The notes under the pieces are model-generated. The model saw only the letters and a program-made list of their open reading frames with translations. It ran no database searches and was not told where the DNA came from. From positions 62,001 to 126,000 of the forward strand of contig NZ_CDDA01000032.1 in assembly GCF_000819745.1 (NCBI RefSeq): DNA of 64,000 bases, in the 5' to 3' direction. Positions within the stretch are counted from its first letter, which is position 1. Each line of letters begins with the position of its first letter. The position numbers and the translations under genes are program-made. Below are positions 56,178 to 64,000 of this stretch, one piece after another. Source of the DNA: Aeromonas bestiarum. Lineage in GTDB: Bacteria > Pseudomonadota > Gammaproteobacteria > Enterobacterales > Aeromonadaceae.

Positions 56178-57423
56178 GGGCCTGCCCGCCGGTGCCGCCA
56201 CCGATGGCAAGCAGGCACTGGCCCTGCTGGTGCTGGTGATCCTGATTGGCCTCAACCTGCGCCCCTTTCTCACCGCCATTGGCCCCCTGAGCCGCGACAT
56301 TGCCGAGGCGCTCGGGCTCGGCATGGATACCTTGGCCTGGCTGACCCTGCTGCCGCTCTGGCTTATCGGGGTCGGCGTGCTGATCACCCCTGCCCTGCGT
56401 CGTCTCACAGGCCCGCGCCAACTGCTGGGGGCCGCCCTCTTGCTGCTGGGGATGGGCAATGCCATGCGCTTCGATGCCCAGAGCGGCGCCCTGCTGATCG
56501 CCAGCGCGGCGCTCTGTGGCCTGGGCTCGGCGCTGGTGCAAGGGGTGCTGCCCGGCCTTATCAAGCAGCGCTTCGCCCACAAGGTGCCCCTGGTGATGGG
56601 GATCTTCTCCGCCTGCATGATGGGGGGCGGGGCGCTGGGAGCCAGCCTCACCCCGCAGCTGGCGGCGAGCCTCGACTGGTCGCGGGCGCTGGCGCTGTGG
56701 AGCCTGCCGGTGCTGCTGGCCATGGTCTGGCTTATCTGGCGGGTACGGCTGCCAGGCGCCACTGCGGTCGCCATTCCCCACGGCGAGCAGCGGCTGATCG
56801 CCCTGCCCCGCAGCTGGCTGCTGATCGGCTGCTTTGGCATCATCAACAGCGGCTACGGCATAGTCGTCGCCTGGCTGGCACCCGCCTACATGGCACAAGG
56901 GTGGAGCGCCCAGCAGGGAGGGGAGCTGGTAGCCTGGCTGGCTCTGGCCCAGACCGCCAGCGGTCTCGGCCTGCCGCTGCTGGCGGCCCGCAACACAGAC
57001 CGGCGCCCCTGGATGGGGTTGGCCATTGTCATGCAACTGGCGGGATTTGGCGGCCTCTGGCTCGCCCCACAAGCCTCCCCCATCCTCTGGTGCATGCTGT
57101 GTGGTGCAGGTCTTGGCGGCAGCTTCTCCCTCATCATGGTGATAGCGCTGGATCACCTGCCCGACCCGCGCCGCGCTGGCACCCTCAGTGCCCTGATGCA
57201 GGGATTTGGCTTCATGCTAGCGGCGACCGGCCCCTGGGTGGCCGCCCGCCTCCATCACCTGAGCGGTGACTTCGCCGCCGCCTGGCAGTGGCAGCTGGGG
57301 GGCCTGCTGCTGATGAGCCTGCTGGTGCTGCGCCTCGATCCGCGCAGCTATGCCAAGGTGATGAGGTTGCCAGCGTCTGCGGCCACGGCCAGCAGTCAGG
57401 CCCAAAGCAAAACACCGGCCTGA
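56170..57423 (+). CDS. MFS transporter of the CynX/NimT family
   Basis: A 417-residue transporter with 12 membrane segments. The start ALLVLVILIGLNLRPFLTAIGPL with the conserved NLRP turn is typical of the CynX/NimT/YycB group, which moves cyanate, nitroimidazoles or purine-like compounds. Adjacent deaminase and LysR genes suggest a purine- or nucleoside-related module. Its stop codon lies in the loop of the shared terminator. Confidence 0.83.
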   Translation: MSKGLPAGAATDGKQALALLVLVILIGLNLRPFLTAIGPLSRDIAEALGLGMDTLAWLTLLPLWLIGVGVLITPALRRLTGPRQLLGAALLLLGMGNAMRFDAQSGALLIASAALCGLGSALVQGVLPGLIKQRFAHKVPLVMGIFSACMMGGGALGASLTPQLAASLDWSRALALWSLPVLLAMVWLIWRVRLPGATAVAIPHGEQRLIALPRSWLLIGCFGIINSGYGIVVAWLAPAYMAQGWSAQQGGELVAWLALAQTASGLGLPLLAARNTDRRPWMGLAIVMQLAGFGGLWLAPQASPILWCMLCGAGLGGSFSLIMVIALDHLPDPRRAGTLSALMQGFGFMLAATGPWVAARLHHLSGDFAAAWQWQLGGLLLMSLLVLRLDPRSYAKVMRLPASAATASSQAQSKTPA

Positions 57424-57436
57424 GGCCGGTGTTTTG
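57408..57436. terminator. Terminator overlapping the nimT-like stop codon
   Basis: CAAAACACCGGCC/GGCCGGTGTTTTG flank a TGA that is the stop codon of the MFS gene. It serves both this gene and the convergent rluF. Confidence 0.85.
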
Positions 57437-57476
57437 GGGATAACAAGGAGGGGCTGACGCCGCTCAGGGTTGCGCC

Positions 57477-58511
57477 TCAGCGCCCCTTCTTCTGACGGCC
57501 GGACTGGCCGGCTCGTGGTTTGGCTGCGGCCGGTTTGCCGCCCTTGCTGGGGGCCCCTTTGCCTGCGGCGGCTTTTCCAGCGCCGCCTTTGTTGGCAGCC
57601 CCTTTACCGGATCCGACCTTGCCCACCGGGCTCTTCTTCTCGAAGGCCTCCGGGCCCGGCACATTGGGACGACCGCCTATCTCGTGATCATCATCCCGGC
57701 GCGGCTTCTTGCCTTGCGCCGCTTTGCCGGTTTGGGCAACAGCGGCTTTGGCCACCTTGGGCTTGTCGCCTTTGGCCGGTTTCACCTCGGAGGAGGAGTC
57801 CTCGATCAGCTTGAACAGCTCGATCAGCTCGTCGTCGGTCAGATCCCGCCACTCGCCCACCGGCAGCCCCTTGAGGCTGACGTTCATGATGCGAATGCGC
57901 TCGAGCTTGGTCACCTCGAAGCCGAAGTGTTCGCACATGCGGCGGATCTGGCGATTGAGCCCCTGCACCAGGGTGATGCGAAACACAAAGGGCGCTTCTT
58001 TCTTCACCTTGCACTTCTTGGTGACGGCACCGAGGATAGGCACACCGGCCGCCATCCCGCGCACAAACTCGTCGGTCACCGGCTTGTCGACGGTCACCAG
58101 ATACTCTTTCTCGTGATCGTTGCCCGCCCTCAGTATCTTGTTGACCAGATCGCCGTGGTTGGTCAGGAAGATGAGCCCCTGAGAGTCCTTGTCGAGCCGC
58201 CCTATGGGGAAGACGCGGGTGCTGTGGTTGACGAAGTCGACGATATTGTCTTTCTCGCCCGCCTCAGTGGTGGAGACTATGCCCACCGGCTTGTTGAGCA
58301 CGATGAAGACCAGGCTGTCGGCTTCCCGCGCCTCGATCACCTGACCATTGACCTTGACCAGATCCCCGGCAAACACCTGATCGCCGATCCCGGCCCGCTT
58401 GCCATTGATAAAGACCTGGCCCTGCTCGATGAAGCGGTCGGCCTCACGGCGCGAGCAGATGCCGCTCTCGCTGATGTATTTGTTCAGGCGCATGGATTCA
58501 TCAGCCAGCAT
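57477..58511 (-). CDS. rluF: 23S rRNA pseudouridine(2604) synthase
   Basis: A 344-residue RluF. An S4 RNA-binding domain ([27 protein letters not shown]) is followed by the catalytic domain with [22 protein letters not shown], whose Asp is the nucleophile. After about residue 245 comes an unusual 95-residue tail rich in Lys, Ala and Gly ([19 protein letters not shown], then [19 protein letters not shown]), longer than the E. coli tail. It modifies U2604 in the peptidyl-transferase region. The frame begins with a second Met five codons in (MRLNKY) that may be the true start. Confidence 0.93.
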   Translation of the reverse strand: MLADESMRLNKYISESGICSRREADRFIEQGQVFINGKRAGIGDQVFAGDLVKVNGQVIEAREADSLVFIVLNKPVGIVSTTEAGEKDNIVDFVNHSTRVFPIGRLDKDSQGLIFLTNHGDLVNKILRAGNDHEKEYLVTVDKPVTDEFVRGMAAGVPILGAVTKKCKVKKEAPFVFRITLVQGLNRQIRRMCEHFGFEVTKLERIRIMNVSLKGLPVGEWRDLTDDELIELFKLIEDSSSEVKPAKGDKPKVAKAAVAQTGKAAQGKKPRRDDDHEIGGRPNVPGPEAFEKKSPVGKVGSGKGAANKGGAGKAAAGKGAPSKGGKPAAAKPRAGQSGRQKKGR

Positions 58512-59181
58512 GAGTCACCTGCCACAGGCCGATAGCCCCATCCAGTTGCGCGGTTGCCGGTTCCGGCCAGGCCGGGGAGGCTGTCTGCTGCATCAGCCGA
58601 TTCACTACGTCAAAGTTCTGCATACCATTCCATCTTCAAAAAGGCCAAGGCCAGCTTAACCATCAAAAAACGCCGCTACAGTAGCATATTGCCCCGTCCA
58701 GCACGCCGGATACTTGCCATCCACGGCGACGCGCGCCCCCAAAATGTGCGTGGCGTCATGCCATTATGCGGCCGCACCGCTGGTGCATTGCTCCGCGCCC
58801 AACACGGCAAGGCCGGGATACGGCGAAGAGAAAGATTAAAAAATGGCGACCAGGGCGAGGCAGAAGAGCCTCCCATTTTCACCCTGAAAATATTCACGCC
58901 ATATGCAACCGGCTTGCCCCCGCGCCCTACACCACCAACAACCACTTGCTATTTATTAACTTAAAATGCATAAAAAGATTTTCGTTGTCGCGAATTATCT
59001 TGCTGCAGCCATCCCGGTTTTCTGTGGTTTTCGGCGGCCAACACAACAATCGTTGGCAAACCAGACACAAAACCAAATCTTTGTCCGCATTCATCCCCAA
59101 CACAAATCATAAATTTGGATGCACGGCATGCGCTTTTCTCTGGCAAGAGGCCAATTTCATCATTCACTACAGGAGTTACAG
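58512..59181. other. Long region upstream of gdhA
   Basis: A 670-base region without a supported gene. The half near rluF is GC-rich; from about 58940 it becomes AT-rich and presumably contains the gdhA promoter. At 58840-58879 there is a hairpin with AAAATGG/CCATTTT outer and GAGGC/GCCTC inner arms and a ten-base bulge, followed by TTTTC, which could be a leader structure or a small RNA end. Confidence 0.45.
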
Positions 59182-60528
59182 ATGAGTCATTCCCTATCCC
59201 AGACGGATTTTCTGGCCCAGGTGGCCAGCCGCAACCCCCACCAGCCCGAGTTCATTCAGGCGGTGAGCGAGGTGGTCGCCTCCATCTGGCCCTATGTGGA
59301 ACGCCACCCCCGCTATTTGCAGCACGGCCTGCTGGAGCGGCTGGTGGAGCCGGAGCGGCTGATCCAGTTTCGGGTTAGCTGGGTCGACGACCAGGGCCGG
59401 GTGCAGGTCAATCGCGGCTATCGCATCCAGCACAGCTCGGCCATTGGCCCCTTCAAGGGCGGCATGCGTTTTCACCCCTCGGTGGATCTCTCGGTGCTCA
59501 AGTTCCTCGCCTTCGAGCAGACCTTCAAGAACGCCCTCACCACCCTGCCCATGGGCGGCGGCAAGGGGGGTAGCGATTTTGACCCCAAGGGCAAGAGCGA
59601 GGGAGAAGTGATGCGGTTCTGCCAGGCGCTGATGCTGGAGCTCTATCGCCATCTGGGGGCCAACACAGACGTGCCGGCCGGCGATATCGGGGTGGGCGGG
59701 CGCGAGGTGAGCTACATGGCGGGCATGATGAAGAAGCTCACCAACAGCGCCGAGTGCGTCTTCACCGGCAAGGGACTCTCCTTTGGCGGCAGTCTCATTC
59801 GCCCCGAGGCCACCGGCTACGGCCTGCTCTATTTCGCCCAGGCCATGCTGGCCCATCGCGATCAGTCGCTGGCGGGCATGACGGTGTCGGTATCGGGCTC
59901 GGGCAACGTGGCCCAATACGCCATCGAGAAAGCGATGGCGCTCGGCGCCAGGGTGATCACCGCCTCCGACTCCGGTGGCACTGTCCATGATCCGGATGGC
60001 TTTACCCCCGACAAGCTGGCTCGCCTGATGGCACTCAAGAACGAGCAGCGCAAGCGGGTTGCCGATTATGCCCACGAGCTGGGACTGGAATTTTTGAGCG
60101 GCCGCACGCCCTGGCATCTGCCCACCCAGATTGCCCTGCCCTGCGCCACCCAGAACGAATTGGGGGAAGAGGACGCCGTCACCCTCATCGCGAACGGCGT
60201 GCAGCTGGTGGCCGAGGGGGCCAACATGCCGAGCAGCGCCGCCGCCATCACGCTATTCCACGAGGCCCGGGTGCTGTTTGCCCCGGGCAAGGCGGCCAAT
60301 GCGGGGGGCGTGGCCACCTCGGGCCTCGAGATGAGCCAGAATGCCCAGCGCCTCTCCTGGAGCCGGGAAGAGGTGGATGCCCGCCTCAGGGAGATCATGA
60401 CCAGCATACACGCCACCTGTGTCCGCTTCGGACAGGATGGCGAGGGCCATGTGAACTACGAGAGCGGCGCCAACATCGCCGGCTTCGTCAAGGTGGCCGA
60501 TGCCATGCTGGCGCAGGGGGTCTGCTAG
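59182..60528 (+). CDS. gdhA: NADP-specific glutamate dehydrogenase
   Basis: A 448-residue hexameric glutamate dehydrogenase that assimilates ammonium into 2-oxoglutarate. Landmarks are GPFKGGMRFHPSVDLSVLKFLAFEQTFKNALTTLPMGGGKGGSDFDPKG with the catalytic Lys, PAGDIGVGGREVSYM and the nucleotide fold VSGSGNVAQYAIEKA. CAGGAG before the ATG at 59182 fixes the start; an upstream in-frame ATG at 59119 is not conserved. It is alone in its transcript. Confidence 0.96.
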   Translation: MSHSLSQTDFLAQVASRNPHQPEFIQAVSEVVASIWPYVERHPRYLQHGLLERLVEPERLIQFRVSWVDDQGRVQVNRGYRIQHSSAIGPFKGGMRFHPSVDLSVLKFLAFEQTFKNALTTLPMGGGKGGSDFDPKGKSEGEVMRFCQALMLELYRHLGANTDVPAGDIGVGGREVSYMAGMMKKLTNSAECVFTGKGLSFGGSLIRPEATGYGLLYFAQAMLAHRDQSLAGMTVSVSGSGNVAQYAIEKAMALGARVITASDSGGTVHDPDGFTPDKLARLMALKNEQRKRVADYAHELGLEFLSGRTPWHLPTQIALPCATQNELGEEDAVTLIANGVQLVAEGANMPSSAAAITLFHEARVLFAPGKAANAGGVATSGLEMSQNAQRLSWSREEVDARLREIMTSIHATCVRFGQDGEGHVNYESGANIAGFVKVADAMLAQGVC

Positions 60529-60559
60529 TTCAGCTCAACTGACCAGGCCCAACACACAG

Positions 60560-60588
60560 CGCGGCAGCCCAGGGGCTGCCGCGTTTTT
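60560..60588 (+). terminator. Terminator of gdhA
   Basis: CGCGGCAGCCC/GGGCTGCCGCG arms with a two-base apex, followed by TTTTT. Confidence 0.9.
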
Positions 60589-60735
60589 CATGGCCTTGCC
60601 ACCTGCCATTACCTGTACTTATCACCTTGTTTCCATTAGGCTTTAGACCATATTTCTGCATTCAAATCGCAGCGCTCATCCCGGCAGCCCGCCCCAACCT
60701 GTGCCGGCCCCCTCTTCATCGCCAAGGACAGTTTC

Positions 60736-62325
60736 ATGCTGGCTCGTACCCGTCGCCTCCTTCGCATCTCTCTGCTGACCCTGTTGCTGGCGCTGCTGCT
60801 CGGCTGGGGGGTGATCGCCTACCTCGCCTGGCAGGCGGCGCCGCTGCAACTGTGGCATACCTTTGTGCCACCCGAACTCAGTGCCGAGGAGCTCGATAGC
60901 AGCGACTGGCAAGCCTACCTGACCCGCGAGCAGCAGCTGTTCAGTCTGGTGGAGCGGGAGGTGGTCGCCAAGACGCCGCCGGAGCAACAGCTGGCGGGCA
61001 ATCGCTACTTTCAGGATGCGCCCATCAATCCCGCCCATTTTCGCGATAACTGGAACCGATCCTACCTGCTGCGCCCGGATGGCGAGGTGAAGGGGGTGGC
61101 CGTGTTCCTGCACGGCCTGACTGACTCCCCCTACAGCCTGCGCCACCTTGCCCAGCGCTATCGCGAGCAGGGCTTCATCGCCCTGGGCCTGCGTATACCC
61201 GGCCACGGAACCGTGCCCGCCGGGCTGGTCAAGATGGAGTGGGAAACCTGGCTGGCGGCCACCCGACTGGCGGTACGCGAGGCCAGGGTGCTGGCCCCGG
61301 GCAAGTTGCCGCTGCATCTGGTGGGCTTTTCCAACGGCGGCGCGCTGGCGGTGAAATACGCGCTGGATGCGCTGGAAGACAAGACGGGCACATTGGCGAG
61401 GCCGGATCGGCTGGTACTCATCTCCCCCATGATAGGGGTGACCCGCTTTGCCCGCTTCGCCGGCCTGAAGGCGGTGCCCGCCCTGCTGCCCGCCTTTGCC
61501 AACGCGGCCTGGCTCGGCATCATGCCGGAGTTCAATCCGTTCAAATACAACTCCTTCCCGGTCAACGGGGCACGCCAATCCTACCGGCTGACCCACGCCA
61601 TCCAGCAGCAGGTGCGCCAGCTGGCGGCCAGTGGCGAGCTGGCGGCATTCCCCCCGGCCCTCACCTTCCAGTCTGTGATGGACTACACGGTCAGCACCCG
61701 CTCCATCATCGCCGATCTCTACCACTTCCTGCCGGCCAACGGCAGCGAGCTGGTGCTGTTCGACATCAATCGCGGCTCTGTCTTCGGCCCCCTGATGAAC
61801 AGCGCCTCCGAGCTGGCCCTGAGTCACCTGCTGCCGAGCCAGCCCCAGCCCTATCGGCTGACGGTGGTGGGCAACGAGGCGACGTCCCGTCCACAGACCC
61901 AGGCCAGCACCCTGGCCGCGGGCGGCGGGCCGCAGCAGATCCTGCCCCTTGGCATCGACTATCCCAAGGAGATCTACTCCCTCTCCCACGTGGCCCTGCC
62001 CTTCCCCATGGACGATCCCCTCTATGGCATGGCGCCACGCCCCGAGCAGATGAACCAGTACGGCATCAACCTGGGTGGCCTGGCCCTGCGCGGCGAGCGC
62101 GGGGTACTGATCGTCAATCCCGGCTCCCTCACCCGCACCTCTTCCAACCCCTTCTATCCCTATCTGCAGGCGCGGGTGATGGAGACGCTGACGACGCCAA
62201 CCCAGCCCCCGTCGGCAGCCATGGGGCAGCCGGCACAGGTCGGCAACGATCGCAGCGATGCCGACTATCGGGCCGACATAGACGCGTTTTTGGATGAAGC
62301 GGATACGCCGGACTCACCCTTTTAA
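60736..62325 (+). CDS. Membrane-anchored alpha/beta hydrolase (serine aminopeptidase/lysophospholipase-like)
   Basis: A 529-residue protein with one N-terminal transmembrane helix (about residues 10-35), which puts the rest in the periplasm. The hydrolase domain has the oxyanion region FLHGLTDSPYSLRHLA, the nucleophile elbow LVGFSNGGALAV near residue 198 and a likely His in YSLSHVALPFP. It resembles the S33/monoacylglycerol lipase clan but is longer, with a Ser/Pro/Ala-rich C-terminal tail. Substrate unknown. No co-transcribed genes are seen. Confidence 0.75.
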   Translation: MLARTRRLLRISLLTLLLALLLGWGVIAYLAWQAAPLQLWHTFVPPELSAEELDSSDWQAYLTREQQLFSLVEREVVAKTPPEQQLAGNRYFQDAPINPAHFRDNWNRSYLLRPDGEVKGVAVFLHGLTDSPYSLRHLAQRYREQGFIALGLRIPGHGTVPAGLVKMEWETWLAATRLAVREARVLAPGKLPLHLVGFSNGGALAVKYALDALEDKTGTLARPDRLVLISPMIGVTRFARFAGLKAVPALLPAFANAAWLGIMPEFNPFKYNSFPVNGARQSYRLTHAIQQQVRQLAASGELAAFPPALTFQSVMDYTVSTRSIIADLYHFLPANGSELVLFDINRGSVFGPLMNSASELALSHLLPSQPQPYRLTVVGNEATSRPQTQASTLAAGGGPQQILPLGIDYPKEIYSLSHVALPFPMDDPLYGMAPRPEQMNQYGINLGGLALRGERGVLIVNPGSLTRTSSNPFYPYLQARVMETLTTPTQPPSAAMGQPAQVGNDRSDADYRADIDAFLDEADTPDSPF

Positions 62326-62466
62326 GGCGGTAGGCAGGCAACCAAGCGCGAGTCGTCAGCCGAGGGGCGTCATCCCCCTCCAGAGGCGGCTGATTACGAT
62401 AGGGTCTGACGGGTTCAAGCAATGGCAGGGCCCGCAGCATTCGCCGGCAGGGCTCAGACAGCGCCA

Positions 62467-62845
62467 TCAGGGATAGCGGCTGATCTCGACCAGGTTCTGA
62501 TCCGGATCCAGACAGTAGACCGACTCGATGGGCCCGCAGGCGCCGCTCTTGGTGACGGGCCCCTCCACTATCTCGACCCCGTGACAGTGAAGCTGGGCTA
62601 TGACCTGTTCCAGCGGCCAGCGGGTGATGAGGCAGAGATCCCCCGCCCCCACCTGCGCCCGGTTGCGCCCGGTTGCGTGGCTCCTGCCCCGGCAGTTGCA
62701 GATTGATCTTCTGGTTGCCAAAGCGCAGCGCCCGGCGACCCTTGCCAAAGGTGATGGCCTCCATGTTGAGCACAGAGCTGTAAAACGCGACGGCCCGCTC
62801 TATGTCGCTCACCGTCAATACCAGATGGTCGATGTGGCTGATCAT
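62467..62845 (-). pseudogene. Glyoxalase (VOC-fold) gene broken by a 10-bp tandem duplication
   Basis: The N-terminal part, MISHIDHLVLTVSDIERAV to QLPGQEPRNR, runs in one frame from 62845 with a good AAGAGG upstream. The C-terminal part, AQVGAGDLCLITRWPLEQV to NLVEISRYP, continues in another frame to the stop at 62467. The switch lies exactly where GCGCCCGGTT occurs twice in a row (62655-62674); removing one copy joins the two halves into a normal VOC protein of about 122 residues. So this is a recently inactivated, or possibly phase-variable, gene rather than two genes. Confidence 0.85.
62655..62677. repeat. Tandem duplication GCGCCCGGTT x2
   Basis: Two adjacent copies of the ten-base unit, followed by a further GCG, interrupt the VOC-fold gene and shift its reading frame by one. 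Confidence 0.9.
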
Positions 62846-63396
62846 GGTTCCTCTTGGTGGTGATACCAGCAACAGCTGTCGGCTGTGATAAAAGCACGGA
62901 CAGCCAACCCGGCTGCCTGGCCTGCCCCGATGACGTCCCCGCCCCCTGGTTACCCGAGATATAACAAGGAGCGCCATTGGCGGCACCTCCATAATATCCA
63001 GTCAAACCGTCCGCGACCGTGGTGTAAGACGCAACGATGAGGTTAACAGCTTATTTGGTCTAACAAGTTCCCGTCAGCACACAGCTCGTCGAGCCTACAG
63101 GGTTTCATCTTCGTTACCTATGGCAGCCAAAATGGTCTGTTATAGGTCGATTTCATCTACTTAGCCAGACTCTGTTTGGCATTCTTCGCTCTCGGCAATC
63201 ATTTTATGATTGCAATGTATGATTTTGTGAATTCACCATCTATCAGAAACTAGAAGCGATGGTATGCTAGGTACCAAGTTAGTCCTTTTTGCAGACGATA
63301 TTTGGAGGCTGATATCAGATTGCTAATCACCCAATAGTCTTGTAAAAAACATCTATTACTCAGAGCAACTCTCAACTAATAATTGGAAGAATACTT
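62846..63396. other. Boundary region: GC-rich backbone to AT-rich island
   Basis: About 550 bases without a supported gene. Up to about 62990 the composition is like the chromosome; beyond it the DNA is visibly AT-rich. I looked for a tRNA end, direct repeats or an integrase and see none in the window, so the mechanism of insertion is unknown. Confidence 0.5.
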
Positions 63397-64000
63397 ATGA
63401 ACGAAAGTGAATCATACAAAATAAGGCCGGCAGGTCGACATCTATTAACAATTGGTAGGGAACTTATTCAAAATAGTTATGCTGCAGTTGTTGAATTAGT
63501 CAAAAATGCTTATGATGCAGACTCTACAAAAGTAGACATCTGTTTTACCGCTAGAGAAGATCACACAGGATACACTGTCACCATAATGGATTATGGTCAT
63601 GGCATGTCCAGAGATACAGTAATTAGTAAATGGATGGTGCCATCAACTAAAGATAAGCTAGAACGAAAAATTAGTCCTAAAGGGCGAGTGATGCAAGGAA
63701 GAAAAGGGGTTGGGCGTTACGCGGCTTCTGTTCTTGGCTCTGATCTTCTCCTTGAGACTGTATCTATCGATAAAGAAAAGACCACAGTTTTTGTTGAATG
63801 GGATAGTTTTGAAAATGCTGATTATTTAGATGATGTCGAAATATTGATTGAAAGTCACCAATCTGAAGAAAGTACAGGGACAAAACTAACAATCACTGGT
63901 AATTCAGAAAACTTTGAAGAGTGGACTAAAAGTCAGTTTGACCGGCTTAGATTTGAATTGAAAAAGCTCATGTCACCAGCCGCATCTGCTATAAACTCGC
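63397..64000 (+). CDS. GHKL-type ATPase, N-terminal part (runs off the window)
   Basis: An uninterrupted frame of 201 codons from an ATG with GGAAG upstream to the window end. The Bergerat-fold ATP-binding motifs are complete: N box ELVKNAYDAD (about residues 35-44), G1 box DYGHGMS (DxGxG) and G2 box GRKGVGRYA. It belongs to the Hsp90/MutL/MORC-like GHKL superfamily and resembles stand-alone GHKL ATPases found in genomic islands and some phage-defence loci. AT-rich composition and rare codons (ATA, AGA, TTA) set it apart from its neighbours. Its C-terminus and partner genes are outside the window. Confidence 0.8.
   Translation, partial: MNESESYKIRPAGRHLLTIGRELIQNSYAAVVELVKNAYDADSTKVDICFTAREDHTGYTVTIMDYGHGMSRDTVISKWMVPSTKDKLERKISPKGRVMQGRKGVGRYAASVLGSDLLLETVSIDKEKTTVFVEWDSFENADYLDDVEILIESHQSEESTGTKLTITGNSENFEEWTKSQFDRLRFELKKLMSPAASAINS

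Overview
The window reads as a chromosomal stretch of a gamma-proteobacterium, most likely Aeromonas. Base composition is GC-rich over most of its length, and the gene neighbourhoods (yejK/yejL/yejM, aroF-tyrA, malEFGK, cydABX, maoP-hdfR, bepA-perM) are enterobacterial or vibrio-like. A Fur-boxed TonB receptor is followed by a metalloprotease with a GlyGly-CTERM tail, a sorting signal found in Aeromonas, Vibrio and Shewanella. The species assignment is inference from gene content only. I found no rRNA, tRNA, CRISPR array or insertion sequence.

Layout. 1-9.4 kb: housekeeping and envelope genes (acpH, a choloylglycine-hydrolase-like enzyme, yfgD-like reductase, bepA, perM, an OmpV/MipA porin-like protein, an alpha/beta hydrolase, ppk2). 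9.4-14.7 kb: maltose ABC transporter malE-malF-malG-malK on the minus strand. 15-18.4 kb: yejK divergent from yejL-yejM. 18.5-27.3 kb: a five-gene plus-strand cluster behind Fur-like boxes (TonB receptor, exported S9 peptidase, GlyGly-CTERM metalloprotease, two DUF1566 proteins). 27.5-29.6 kb: ecotin, maoP, hdfR. 29.6-32 kb: aroF-tyrA with a TyrR box. 32.3-40.5 kb: the glycerol-3-phosphate regulon in one block (glpQ, glpD, glpR, glpT divergent from glpF-glpK). 40.7-45.8 kb: small accessory enzymes and regulators. 45.8-50.2 kb: cydA-cydB-cydX divergent from a MocR-type regulator. 50.2-51.5 kb: an AT-richer orphan gene. 51.5-62.3 kb: yebE-like gene, EamA permease, thioesterase, rsmS, LysR, deaminase, NimT-like MFS, rluF, gdhA, lysophospholipase-like hydrolase. 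62.4-62.9 kb: a glyoxalase-fold gene broken by a 10-bp duplication. From about 63.0 kb to the end the DNA becomes AT-rich and carries the start of a GHKL-type ATPase, which looks like the edge of a genomic island.

How the genes work together. glpF/glpK and glpQ/glpT feed glycerol and glycerophosphodiesters to glpD, with glpR and GlpR-like operators between them. malEFGK imports maltodextrins, although no malT or lamB lies here. aroF-tyrA drives tyrosine synthesis. The 18.6-27.3 kb cluster is the best candidate for an undescribed system: iron-starvation-controlled proteolysis of an iron or heme protein coupled to TonB-dependent uptake. This is inferred from context.

Small-scale oddities include a triplicated malG 3' end (exact 104-bp period), a triplicated translation start in front of the alpha/beta hydrolase, the 10-bp duplication that breaks the glyoxalase-like gene, and several perfect inverted repeats between operon genes.
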